Assembly: GCF_033958435.1 (NCBI RefSeq)
Contig: NC_134147.1
Span: 42,650,001-42,714,000 of the forward strand
From: Carettochelys insculpta
Taxonomy: Eukaryota > Chordata > Testudines > Carettochelyidae
DNA length: 64,000 nucleotides
Direction of reading: 5' to 3'
The translations under genes and the position numbers were made by a program. Numbering within the stretch: the first letter of the stretch is position 1; the number at the start of each line of letters is the position of its first letter. Below, piece after piece: positions 24,427-35,998 of this stretch. Below the pieces are notes generated by a model, which was given only the letters and a program-made list of their open reading frames with translations, made no database searches and was not told the origin of the DNA.

Positions 24427-24780
24427 GAAATATTATGATCCTCTTTTTGCAGATAGTGAGCTGAAGCACAGAGAGACAGACCAGATCTTGAAAGGTTTTT
24501 AGGTGCTTAAAGATGACGATAAGCATCCTTTGTATCCCATTGGGGTGCACTCCCATTAAGTCACCTGCCCAGGTGCCTGGGGGAATCCTGGTAGGAGCCC
24601 ATCTTCAGCTTAAATACCTTTATAAATTCTTCAATTCCATTCTTCAACTTAAATACCTTTCAAAACCCAACCCTAAGTGTCTTGCCCAAAGTCACGCAGG
24701 AAACCTTTGCCAGAACTCATTTATGAATGAGGTCTCCTGAATCCTCATCTGGTGCCTTCACCATAAGACACTCCTCCCTA
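24427..24780 (-). mobile_element. MIR/CORE-type SINE, split by a palindromic repeat
   Basis: The outer parts carry MIR core in complement: gcagatagtgagctgaagcac at about 24450 and gtcttgcccaaagtcacgca at about 24680. The sequence between them, about 24485-24668, is a separate palindrome. Confidence 0.6.
24485..24668. repeat. Palindromic repeat nested in a SINE
   Basis: Left end TTGAAAGGTTTTTAGGTGC; the complement of the right end is TTGAAAGGTATTTAAGTTG. Inserted between two MIR halves. Confidence 0.55.
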
Positions 24781-25529
24781 CTTAGGACAGTGTTAAGCAA
24801 GTGGTTAACTCCCTATGAAGTCAGGCTCTTAAATGCTTTCCTGAATGAGGCTATAGTGACATTTTCCAGACACTATTGACTAGTTAGGTACTGTTAAAAA
24901 CATCTCTCCCAAATCTTTAGGGCGATGTAAGCATGGCTAGTAAACTCCATTCTACCAGAAAGAACGATACTTTGTCTAGGCTGGAAAAAAAATCTGAAGG
25001 CTCATTGTTATCCATGCAACAAGTTGTACATGGCATGTAAGTTTTTAAGATCTTTTGGCTTCTTTGAGATGAAAGAAACTGAATAAATGCATTTATAAGA
25101 CCCCCAAGGTACTCTTTTACGTTTAGATTATGTATTAATTCCCACTTTACCTGTACTGACTATTAGCAATTCATTTTCTGAAAAGTTAGCACTAGCTATT
25201 TGGAAAGATGTAGCACTTTCCATGAAAGGATAATCTCTGAATTGGAGGAATTGACATGCGTATGGGAATTTCCCATGCAGTTAATGTGCCATCTTGGAAG
25301 TCCCTGTGCAGCAGGCTGAGAACATACTCTGAGGCTTCACCATCTGTTCTGTTCTCTAAGGTGAATACAATATCGTAATATTCAAAATCCACTTCTTTAA
25401 AAAGCAAAGTTGAGTCCTTTAAATGCAAGTCTGAAGCCTTATATATTTATTTTTGGGAAACTACCTGCATCTGCTATGCTTACTGTGGGGCTGGTGCCCT
25501 CCATGATATCGAGTGATTTTATTTGTCAT
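24781..25529. other. Unlabelled sequence
   Basis: No gene or repeat was recognised. Confidence 0.5.
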
Positions 25530-25846
25530 GGCAAACAGGAGTCCAGGATAGGAAGGTTTCACTGCAGTTGTTCATGGGATATATTCAGTTGTATAACCAG
25601 AGACAGAGAGAGATCTATATGTATGGGTAATAGATATATGTACTCTAAATCTAAAAGAATAGAATGCTGGTCTTATAAATAATGTCTTATATTTATTCAG
25701 TTCTTTGCATCCCAAAGAAGCCAAAAGATCCTCACAAACTTGTACACTATATAAGGCGAGTTGCATATATAATAAGTCCTCAGGCAGATTTTTTTTTCAG
25801 GCCAAACAGGAGTCCAGGGTAGGAGGGTTTTACTGCAGTTGTTCAT
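25530..25846 (+). repeat. Direct 45-bp duplication, about 271 bp apart
   Basis: 25531-25575 and 25802-25846 share aacaggagtccagg, aggtagg-like middle sequence and actgcagttgttcat, with about four differences by eye. The spacer includes AT-rich, tandem-like sequence but no recognised element. Confidence 0.8.
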
Positions 25847-27200
25847 TTTAACCTCCTGAGTGCCAGGATCCTGGCAGACCCGAGAACTGATGAGTCATGC
25901 CCAAGAAGGTTGGCTCCCGATTTTTAACAGAGTGGCACTTATTTCCTGAGGGTGCTGCTAGCACCTGCGGATGAATATTCATAATGCTGCCTATCCAGGC
26001 TTTGTTAATAATGTTGTATTTCCTGAGAGCCTGTTAGCCTCATTTCCTCACAGAATTATGGGTACTGTTCTGTTTGGTTGTGATTCTGACAGCAATATAA
26101 ATGTAATGGCTAATCTGAAATTGTTCGAAATGAGATTTATTCAGCGTCTCAAACGTCACAGACTAATATGACTGCCCAGTTGCACACAAGGGGCAAGGTA
26201 CTCAGCAACGTTGGTAAAGTGCTTCGCAACTCTAATAGACAGTGACAGGAATGCTTAAAAAATTTATGCAGAAATCAGAAAGAACTCATTTCCTTTTTTC
26301 ATCAAGCCCAATTTTTCATCAAGGTGGTGAAATTGTCAGGCAGGGATCAGAGTGAAAAATAGAGAGAGCAAATAACTGTTTGTTTGTCTGTAAAAGGCCA
26401 GTTTTCCCAGAGGTCTGAGGTCTCCCTTACCTCTCCATTCAGAGAGAGCACTGAATTGATGTAGGCATAGTCTGAGCTGGAGCTATATTTTTTCTGTGGT
26501 AGTGGCAGTCCCCATTCTTGAGGCCGTAACCTGTAATGCTGACAGACACAACAGTCTAGCAGAACTATGGTTCACCGTGCAATGCCCACCACATCTGTCC
26601 TCCATCTTGTGGCTAACAGCGGGCCTGATTCTGCATTCGTGCCCTAGGTAGGCGGACATATGGGCCTGGGGGAGGGAAGCTTTCAGGAGGAAGGAAAAGA
26701 CACCCCCTTTGCACTTGATGTTTTCCTGTGGCAGATGGGGTTCTGTCTTGCCACGGGCATAAGTTAGAAGAGGAATCTGTGAAGGAAGGAGGCCATGGGT
26801 AAAGGTCCGGGCAGAGCCATGGCAACCATATCTTTGCAGGGTCAGAAGCTGGCATTGGTGTAGAGGAACTTAGGGCTCTTAAGTCACTGAGAGACCTTTG
26901 AAACTTTTACCCTTTTGTAGCCTCTTGCCCCAGAAAAAGCAAATGAACAAGGCGAGTCAAAATGCAGGTCAGAATGCACAGCCACTCTGCAGATGAAGAC
27001 GGCAGCCCAAGCTGTGGCATGGTGGTTAGCCAGTCTTAGTAAGTGAGTAAGGGCTGTTGGCTTGAGTGGGGAGTGTTGCATGGTGCCCCTTAGTTTTTAC
27101 CGCACTGTATAGCGAATGCAAAGAGTCTTCAGATGTCTTCTACATTGGCTAACTCCCTGGTGTCCAAGACATTGGCCATTCACCACATGCAGCAAATGGG
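25847..27200. other. Unlabelled sequence
   Basis: No gene was recognised. Composition becomes more GC-rich from about 26,500. Confidence 0.5.
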
Positions 27201-27800
27201 ACACTGTGGGGTGGTGAATCTGGCTCTGAAGCCACATGAGGCTCTTGGAGCCTTTAAATGTGGCTCCCTCCTCAGAGCCACACTTGGTGTGCCCTCTGCC
27301 TGCTCTGCGCACGGGCCTCAGTGAGTGGCAGCAACAGCTGTAGCTGCTGCAGCTCAGGCCCCACCGCAGCCCCTTGCCTAGAGAGGTGGGGGCTTCTCCA
27401 TCCCTCGAGGTTTTTAAGTCCCAGCTTGACAAGGTCCTGGCTAGGATGACTTAGTGGTGGTTGATCCTGCTGGAAGCTGGGGACTGGACTTGATGACCTC
27501 CTGAGGTCCCTTTCAGCCCTATAATTCTATGCAGCTCAGGCACCAGTGCCGTATGGCTCAGGGCCCCTCACAGCTCCAGTGTGGCCCCATTGAAGCCCCT
27601 GCAGTGGTGGCTCTGAGTCACTGTGCATGGTGGGGTGTGGGGGGACACCTGGCTCTGGGTGTGCCTGGCTCTGGGGGAAGGAGATGGCATTCAGTGAGTA
27701 GGAGGGCTAGGGGTGCCTGGCTCTGGGGCCCAGGGAGGGCATTATTTGGAGGGGATACTGTAGTGAATATGGAAGGACGACAACCACAAGCGTGGTGATC
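27201..27800. other. GC-rich block interrupted by a CR1 tip
   Basis: Gly/Ala/Ser/Pro-biased frames occur on both strands because of composition. No domain was recognised. It was once continuous across the CR1 at 27364-27530. Confidence 0.45.
27364..27530 (+). mobile_element. CR1 3'-end fragment with flanking direct repeat
   Basis: Plus-oriented CR1 tail: gaggtttttaagtccc, gcttgacaaggtcctggct, gacttgatgacctcctgagg, ending ataattctatg. GCAGCTCAGGC occurs just before (27349-27359) and immediately after (27531-27541). Confidence 0.85.
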
Positions 27801-28225
27801 CTTGAATTGGTATTGGACGCCACTGGTCTAACTTTTAAAATGAGGAAATGCTGAGGGTGAGATTTTCCTACCAGTCTAAGGGATTTAAACACCCACCTTC
27901 AGTTCATTGTGATAGAGGATACGTGTCAAAAGCTAGCAGGCATGGGAAAATCTCGCCCTCTTTTCTATTTATTGAGTATTAGCTGAGCAAACTGAGCTTA
28001 GCATCGAATGATAGTGGTAAGAATAGAATGAATTTTCCAGTGAGAAACAAACTGTGCTGGGTGGGGTCAGGGAGAATTGTGGTGTGGTGAGTCTTGACAG
28101 CAGAAGTGCTCGTTGCATTGTTATTGGGTTGCAGGAAGAAGACTGTGCTGCTATGCCCGTCTGTATGGTGCTCAGTGAGAAGTTACGTAAAGGGTTTACA
28201 ATTACAGGTATCACCTCTTGCTTCT

Positions 28226-28374
28226 GGCACCCTTGGGACCTGACAAACGAGAGAATTTGCCGAATCACAGGAGGTTCTATTATCCAGCAACATCACCAAC
28301 ACTTCCACTGCTTACCCGGCTCTCAGAAGACAATTAGGGGTACCTTACAACTAAATAACAGCACAGAACACTGA
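28226..28374. mobile_element. TA-target MITE fragment
   Basis: Left part of the family at 46322-46637: ggcacccttgggacctgac, cacttccactgcttac, aactaaataacagcacag, gaacactga. It ends where the next block begins. Confidence 0.65.
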
Positions 28375-28375
28375 G

Positions 28376-29880
28376 GCTAGGTCTAGGTTAGAGCGATCTG
28401 TCAATGGACGTTTCTGTCAGAAGATATCAGACTGGCTGCGGCCAGAGAGCAATCCAGTCTGTTGACAGACAGGCCAGACTGCCCAGCCACCTGGAAACCG
28501 TCAGACAGGGTCGCATGGCTGGCAACACCCTCCAGGAGCCTGGGCAAGACATGCCCTTAAAGGGACTTCCCCCCCAAATGCCCATTCCCTGCCCATGCTG
28601 AAGCACGCCTACATCCATGAGGGACAGCACAGCTGCTAGAGCAGGGCTTCTATGATTCCTGGGAGACACAGCTCTTTCCAGTAAGCCATGGTGCCAGAGC
28701 AGCCCCCAGGCTTGTGCTGGCCCTACATAGAGGTGTTTCAGTGTGTGCTGCACCTCCTCACAGCCATCCTCCGCTGTCGGGCCCCTCCTCATGGAGGTGA
28801 GGAACTCTTGGGCTGCAGTTCCTACATGGGGAGTAGGGAGTGTCCCGCCCCAGGGCAACATCAGGAAGGGGGGCTGTGGGGGACTCGGCCATCATGTCCT
28901 GACTGATGCCAGTGGTGTCAAAGCAGGACATTAGTTGGCCCCAGGCCTGTGACCACCACTCCCTGTCATCCCACAGCTGCCACTCCATGAGATCAGTCAT
29001 CCTCCAGAGAGCAGCATTGTCGTCCCTCTGGAGGTCGTCCTGGATGCAGCAACACCCCCTCTGGCTGAGGGCCTTCCCTGGCAGTGAGGTGGAGCTGGCC
29101 CAGCCCTCAGACAGTGCAGGTGCAGCTGTAAGGGAGGCAAGAAAGGGGGACAGTGAGACCCTAAGGCCCTGCCCCCACCATGAGAAGCTACTAACACTCC
29201 TGGGCCAAGGGATGGGAATGTCCCAGGAGCAAAGCCATGTGTGTCCTGCACAATGAGCCCTGCCACATGGGGACCCCACGGTGTCTCCAGGACTGTGCTG
29301 ACTGCTGCCTCCCCACGAGGGAATGGGCTAGCGGCCAAGGGGGGTGTCTGACTACAGAGGGATCACCTCATGGGTGTCATGTGAGCCAGGAGCAGCTGGT
29401 CCTTCCTGCCTCCCCAACAGCTGCAGCTCACAGCCCTGTCTGCGGGGAGCGGGTGCTGCCCTGCACCTTCAGGCATGCCCATCTGCTGGGAGATGCAGTC
29501 CTTGGTGTGTCTGGGGTCAGGCCATCTCCCTTGTGGCTAGCCCACTTCCAGCCATTGTAGGTGCTGGCAGGATGCCACCCCCCATGGGGCCTGGGGCTCA
29601 TCTGGCCCCTCATAAAGCTGGCAGCAGGCTGGCACCTGTGCCCAGGGGCTGCCTCTTGGTTCCAGGTGGTGCACAGTACCTTGCACATGGTTCTATGTGC
29701 GGGGACCCCCCGTGCGAGGTCCCACCTGAGCCAGCCAGGTAACTCTTGCAGCAAGTCCCATCTGAACTCACGTCCCATGCCCTGGGGTGCATGATGCACA
29801 GGGTACTCACCAGAGGGACCCTCGCCCAGCACCAACAAAGCCTGGGAGCTGGCCTGTTACAACAATGTGATCTTGCAGCA
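28376..29880. mobile_element. GC-rich block, possible truncated DNA transposon
   Basis: It begins GGCTAGGTCTAGG, like the ends of the inverted-repeat transposons in this window. Close by are several ctgtc/gacag motifs (28395-28470), suggesting subterminal inverted repeats. The interior is strongly GC-rich. The minus frame at 28758-29279 contains ALWRMTDLMEWQLWDDREWW, a Trp-rich segment that could derive from the C-terminal part of a Myb/SANT-like accessory protein of Harbinger elements, but that is recall, not proof. No matching right end was found. Confidence 0.4.
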
Positions 29881-31671
29881 AAAATCATCTCAAACAAAGC
29901 CACATTATTCATGTAACTCTTTTTCTGCCTTATTTATTTATGTCTATTATAGTAAAACCTAAAGGCCACAGAGAAGGACCACTGTGTTCTAAGTACTGCA
30001 CATACCAATGGGAAGAGACAGTCCCGCCTCCGAAGGGCGTCTGCTCTCCATAAGTAAGGCAAGCAAAGGGTGAGAGGGAAAATGTAAAAAGCAAAGTGCC
30101 TTATCCAGGTCTTTTGTCTCCAGGGCTCTGTCTGCTAGTCCATTCAGCTTTCACAGAGCAATGTTTGATACCAGACTAATGCCAGCCAGATATCATACCT
30201 GATAGTCCACAACGTATTAAACCTGTCTCCTCTTTCACTCCTTGCCCAGAGGTACGCAGAGGATTTGAATACAGGCTACCAAATCACTTGCATCCTGACA
30301 GGCCTAACAGCGCAAAGGAAGAAACACATATTTCTTCATACATGATACTCCTCTGGTACTGTATTTCCTTAACCAGCCCTGAGGAGACATGACGTAGTCG
30401 GCTGGATTTATATATCACAAATCTTTCGCTATCTCTGGGGGGAAAAACTGCAGAATACAATACAGCAGACTTGAAAGGAAAGAGATGGACTGAGACCATC
30501 ATTTATTTGCTCTTTCCCCACTTGTGAGTACAACAGAGGTTGGGTGTCACATGTATCTTTCCTATAACACTTCGTGCCCTTTGCTTTATGCACGTGTTCC
30601 TATACAAACTGCATCACTCTTGTGCAGGTCCCAGAGACCTTGGGTGCCAGGCCATTACTGTGAAGCAGACGGAATTTTTCCCAACGTTCTCGTCAGAGGG
30701 CGATCGAGAAACGAATGACAGGTCTTCTGAGGCTCTTGCCTCTGGGCTCCTACCAAGAGAGTCTTAAGGCTTACTGCACTGCTGGGGCTCTGTACAGAAC
30801 ACCAGCTGCACTGCGCATGTAACACTGCTGAAGAGGAGATTCACTTTGCCCAGGACTGCTGGCTGTGAGCTCCTCTCTGTGGTAGCTGAACAGCTGCAGG
30901 TATTTGTTTCCAGGCCATCACTCAAGAATGGGTGACGTTGCGGGAGAAGGCTGCCTGAACATGATGATTCTTCCCAACGTCTTTACATTTTGATAGCCCT
31001 GTCCATGGTTTTTGGTTAGACGTTCACACGGATGTCTCTTGGACGGCCAGTCTTCAGTGTGTTCCTTGATGCTGATACTGGTTTTGGTGCCAGAAGCCAG
31101 CTCTAACCATAAGCACTTTCCCACGGTATCTGTTTCTCTTAGAATACACAGTCCTAAGAGACTGGTGTACCTAGTGCTTTCCTTTGCTCTTCATATACTG
31201 TCCTGCAGAAGGAATTGCATGGGTGCAGTTCACCACAAGCATGCTGATGAGTGTATTTTTCTGGTTCCTGGGGAAATGAGACATTTACACCCACCCGCCA
31301 TTAAGTGGAAGTAAATGAATGTGTTGGTGTCAGGGTTGGTTTAAAGAAGGCCAGGCCCTTCTGTGTGCCCCAAACTAGATCCCCATATATCTGAGGGACA
31401 TTGCTGTGGTCTCCATCATACACGCACATACACACAATCAGTCTGCTGGGAATCCCACCTCCACTCTTCTTGGGGTTGACTTGTCTTCCCCTCTTTGAGG
31501 ACCAGTTCTCCCTATCTTCAGATGTGATGGTGTCTCTTCCAGAGGTGGGATGACTGAGACTTGAGTGCTTTGTGTAGAGAGGGGAAAATGGCACTCCTGT
31601 GGACACTGCCTTTAGATATCTAAGGTGCTGATATGGCCCCATAATTGTAGTATTTGAGTTAGATGCCTGAA
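29881..31671. other. Unlabelled sequence
   Basis: No gene was recognised. About 29985-30060 (ttctaagtactgcacatacc, agagacagtcccgcctccga) resembles an old interspersed repeat of unknown class. Confidence 0.45.
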
Positions 31672-31775
31672 TGCCTTTGACCTGTCCCTGGTCACACAGA
31701 AAATCTGTGGCAGAACAGGGAACTAACCATTCTTTATTAACATGCCCAGTTACTGCCCAAACCATTTGGTCATTC
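31672..31775 (-). mobile_element. MIR-like SINE fragment
   Basis: Plus-strand text tgacctgtccctggtcacac, then aatctgtggcagaacaggga, is the complement-oriented MIR core. Short and degraded. Confidence 0.45.
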
Positions 31776-31882
31776 TTGCTCTGATGGGGGGTGGGAGAGA
31801 GACCCCTACCGTATCCTCTGCTGGACTGGTGGTACAATAGTACCATTGACTGGATCCCCATAAAGCAATGTGTTTCCAGTAT

Positions 31883-34138
31883 AATAACATAAGAATGGCC
31901 ATACTGAGTCAGACAAAAGTAGCCTGTCTGCCGACAGTGGCCAGTGCCAGGTGCCCCAGAGGAGGTGGACCGAAAACAAAGATTAAGCGATTTGTCTCCT
32001 GCTATCCATCTCCAGCGTCTCACTATCAGAGGCCAGGGACACCATTCCTACCCTTGGCTAATAGCCTTTTATGGACCTAAGCTCCATGAATTTATCTAGC
32101 TCTTTCTTAAATTCCGTTATAGTCCTAGCCTTCACAGTCTCCTCTGGCAAGGAGTTCCACAGGTTAACTATGTGCTGAGTGAAGAAGAACTTTTTATTAG
32201 TTTTAAACCTGCTACCCATTAATTTCATTTGGTGTCATCTAGTTCTTGTACTGTGGGCACAAGTAAATAACTTCTCTTTATTCACCTTCTCCACACCTGT
32301 CATAATTTTATATACCTTTATTATGTCCCCCCTCAGTCCCCTCTTTTCTAAACTGAAAAGTCCCAATCTTTTTAGCCTCTCATACAGGACCTGTTCCAAG
32401 CCCCTAATCATTTTAGTTGCCCTTTTCTGAACCTTTTCTGGTGCCAGGATATCTTTTTTTTCAGGTGAGGAGACCACATCTGTACACAGTATTCAAGATG
32501 TGGGCGTACCATAGATTTATATAGGGGCAGTAAGATACCCCTTATTTTCTCTCCCTTTTTTAATAATGCCTAACATCCTGTTTGCCTTTTTGACGGCCTC
32601 TGCACACTGCGTGGATGTTTTCAAGGAGCTATCCACGATAACTCCAAGATCTCTTTCCTGATTAGTTAGAGCTAAATTAGCCCCCATCATATTGTAAGTG
32701 TAGTTGGGGTTATTTTTTCCAATGTGCATTACCTTTCGCTTATCCACATTACATTTCGTTTGCCATTTTGCTGCCCAGTCACTCAGTTTGATGAGATCTT
32801 TTTGAAGTTCTTCACAGTCTGCCTTTGTCTTGACTATCTTGAACAGTTTAGTGTCATCTGCAAACTTTGTCACCTCACTGCTCACCCCCTTCTCCAGATC
32901 ATTTGTGAATAAATTGAACAGGACTGGTCCTAGGACTGACCTTTGGGGCACACCACTAGTTACCCCTCTCCATTTGGAAAATTTACCATTTATGCCTACC
33001 CTGTGTTTCCCGTCTTTTAACCAGTTCTCAGTCCATGAAAGGGCCTTCCCTCTTATCCCACGACAACTTAATTTACATAAGAGCCTTTGAGGTACCTTGT
33101 CAAAGGCTTTCTGGAAATCTAAATATACTATATCCACTGGATCTCCCCTGTCTGCATGTTTGTTAACCCCTTCAAAGAACTCTAACAGATTAGTGAGACG
33201 TGATTTCCCTCTGCAGAAACCATGTTGATGTTTGCCCATCAAATTATGTTCTTCTGTGTGCCTGTCAATTTTATTCTTTACTATTGTTTCAACTAATTTT
33301 CTGGGAATGGACGTCAATGTTACTAGTCTATAATTGCCAGGGTCACCTCTAGAGCCTTCGAGTATTGGTGTCACATTAGCTATCTTCCAGTCATTAGGTA
33401 CAGAAGCTGATCCAAAGGACAGGTTACAAACTAGTGTTAATAATTCTGCAATTTCCCATTTGAGTTCTTTCAGAACCTTTGTATGAATGCCATGCGGTCC
33501 CCGTGACTTGATAATATTTAGTTTATCTATTTGTTGCAAAATCTCCTCTAATGACACTTCAATCCGGGACAGATCCTCAGTTTCATTTCCCACAAAAAAC
33601 GGTGCAGTTTTGGAAATCTCTCCAACATCCTCAGCCACGAAGACTGAAACAAAGAAATCATTTAGTCTCTCCACAGTGGCTTTATTGTCCTTGATTGCTC
33701 CTTTTGTATTCGTATTGTCTAGGGGACCCACTGTTTTTTAGCCGGTTTCCTGCTTCTAATGTATTGAAACAACATTTTGTTATTACTTTTTGAGCGTCTG
33801 GCTAGCCGTTCCTCAGTCTTTTTTGGCTTTCCTTATTACAGTTTTACACTTAATTTGGTAGTGTTGATGATCCTTTCTATTTACCTCACTAGGATTTGCC
33901 TTCCACCTTTTGAAAGATGCCTTTTTATCCCTCACTGCTTGTTTTACATGGGTGTTTTTGGTCTCTTAGTATGTTTTTTAATTTGGAGTATACATTTAAG
34001 TTGGGCCTTTATTATAGTGTCTTTGAGAAGCTTCCATGCAGCTTGAAAGGTTTTTCTTCTAGTCACTCTGGCTTTTAATTTCCGTTGAACTAACCTCCTC
34101 ATTTTTGCATAATTCCCCCTTTTGAAATTAACACATTA
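31883..34138 (-). mobile_element. CR1 LINE, best preserved copy, about 2.3 kb
   Basis: The 3' end reads acataagaatggccatactg on the plus strand, followed by the 3' untranslated region and ORF2 upstream to about 34138 (5'-truncated). It belongs to a different subfamily from the copy at 14187-16945. The long open reverse-transcriptase frame implies a comparatively recent insertion. Confidence 0.93.
32517..33731 (-). pseudogene. CR1 reverse transcriptase, 404-codon intact frame, partial ORF2
   Basis: Reverse transcriptase of a non-LTR retrotransposon, which copies element RNA at a nicked target. Palm motifs in order: NYRLVTLTSIPRKLVE (133-148), VDIVYLDFQKAFDKVP (199-214, catalytic Asp205), GVTSGVPQRSVLGPVLF (256-272) and VTKFADDTKLF (287-297, catalytic Asp292/Asp293). 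All three catalytic Asp are present. Arg264 replaces the usual Gly of GVPQGS, a likely damaging change. A thumb region with QERDLGVIVDSSLK follows (358-371). The first Met is simply the first ATG in the open frame. The endonuclease domain is missing through 5' truncation, and the frame breaks near the C-terminus, where the CR1 continues in another frame. Confidence 0.92.
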
Positions 34139-35289
34139 AAATGGATGAGTCAGGTCACTGGTTACACCTGCCCCCATCCCAGCCGGTCCATCTGGGTGGG
34201 TAGCACCACGGGAAGGCAGCAGACATGTGCATGCCAGACTGTGTGCGGTCAGAACAAGACAGGAACGGCTGTGAGGAGGACAAATAGATGTGTCTGGAGG
34301 AAAAAGAGGATGGTATGGGGAGTTAGCAGCCTGAGGTGAGACCTTAGGTTTCCCATCCCACCTACCCCAGCCATATGCAGCTCATGCACCCCAAGAATCA
34401 AAGTATTCAGCAGTCCTGGGCACCTCTGTTAGCAGTATGGGTCTGGGCTCGTAGCTGAACTATTTGATGCTGATCAGCAGAGGCTGCAGTAGCTCTAGCC
34501 TCATGATGTCCAACACTCTAGCCATGAACCACATGTGGTTATCTGGCCAGTTAAGTGGGGCTAGTTTTCTTGACCAGTAGCCATGATAGCAGTTGCAAAA
34601 AAGGTCCCTTAAAACCTTGTCTTTTCTCTTGTACTCACACCTAAGCTCCTGCAGTGACTACTGCTTCAGAACTGGTTGGACACCTGGCACTGTTCCAATT
34701 TCCTGAGGATTCTGGGAAATCCCAATGCTTGGTGTGCTGCATATGTTTAATACGGTCTGTCCAAATATCAGAGTTGTCATTAACACCATTATTTCTCAGG
34801 TCTCCACCCTGATTTCTGATATATGACAATTCCTTAAATTGCACCATTAATAAATAATTGTCAAAACCGTATTGATTTTATAATACTTTGAAAACTTTTA
34901 AAAGACAGTTTCAATATATATAATTCAATAGCCACCAATGGGATCCACCCACTTCCCAGCCACCATAAAGTGACAGCCGTTTTGATTCTCAGATGGTCTC
35001 ATTAGCAGACAATGAAATTAGGTCATTGGTGATGGCTGTAGGGAGAATAGGCAAAGTAGGAGGATGTGATATTGGAGCAAGCTAACCAACGTCTGATGTG
35101 GGCTCTGCACAGGATGTCTGTAAAAAGATATTGAGCATCATGAGTCTAATACTTTGTTCCCTTTTGCCAAGGAGAAGCAAAGGATGTAATGGGAATTACT
35201 AGACCCCATTAAACTGGCACAGCTGTGCGGGAAGAAAACGTCCCACACTATCTCCATATTGCCCAAGCCAGAAGGAAGACACCTGGAAA
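34139..35289. other. Unlabelled sequence
   Basis: No gene or repeat was recognised. Confidence 0.5.
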
Positions 35290-35590
35290 CTCATAGTCAT
35301 AGAAACATCAGTATTTCACTTGCCCAATGACTCATGAACATATCTGCTGGCTGTGCAGATTTAGTTTAGGGATGTTGACCAAAAGAGTCCTTTCGGTCAT
35401 TGGGTCTAGCTCCCTGTTATTACAGCCTATCCAGTCATATAACCCTTCTTATAAACTTACCATGATCTGTCCTAAATCTAGTTACATTGTTTGGCTCCAC
35501 TGCTCCTCTTAAAAGGTTCTCCCAGAACTGGACTCCTCTGTCTCAGGTGACCAACCTTCTAGCCTCTAATTTAGGGCTAGTTTGTGCAAA
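35290..35590 (-). mobile_element. CR1-like LINE 3' fragment, divergent
   Basis: Plus text tcatagtcatagaaac, then tctagctccctgttattaca, gcttataaacttaccatg-like sequence and gttctcccagaactggactc, matches an older CR1-type 3' region in complement. Confidence 0.55.
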
Positions 35591-35601
35591 TTCATTCTGT
35601 C

Positions 35602-35693
35602 CAGGGCATCTGGCATTGGCCACTGTCGGAAAACAGGATGCTGGGCTAGATGGACCTTTGATCTTACTCAGTGTGGCTGTTCTTATGTTCTTA
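35602..35693 (+). mobile_element. CR1 3'-end fragment
   Basis: Plus-oriented tail: gcatctggcattggccactg, ggatgctgggctagatggac, ending ttcttatgttctta. It lies end-to-end with the opposite-strand CR1 piece just before it. Confidence 0.85.
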
Positions 35694-35998
35694 CATCCTT
35701 CAAATATTACTGTAAATGAGAAATTATTTTTAGGCTGGATAGAACTCTGCCATCAACTTGGGAACTGGACACTTCTTTCCCTTCAAATTCTTCGGATTCT
35801 GCCCTGAATGGAGCAAGTGGAACATTGCTCAGAGAAAATCTGTCTCAGTAAGGCAGTATGAAGGACTTGCTCAAATAGAAAGACAGAAAGCATATTAGTT
35901 TCCAAAGTAATAAATAAGATGTTAAGGCTCATTCTTCAGTATCTTAAATCACTATTTTTAACTCAGTGGTCTTCTTCTGTGTGATTTAGAAATTATTT

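Noticed and set aside
28427..29838. Overlapping 100-170-codon frames on both strands
   Set aside because: They coincide with the GC-rich block, where stop codons are rare by composition. They overlap each other in several frames.
31301..32023. 240-codon open frame on the minus strand
   Set aside because: It runs through a CR1 3' end, a MIR-like fragment and unlabelled DNA, with no domain. Nothing supports coding.
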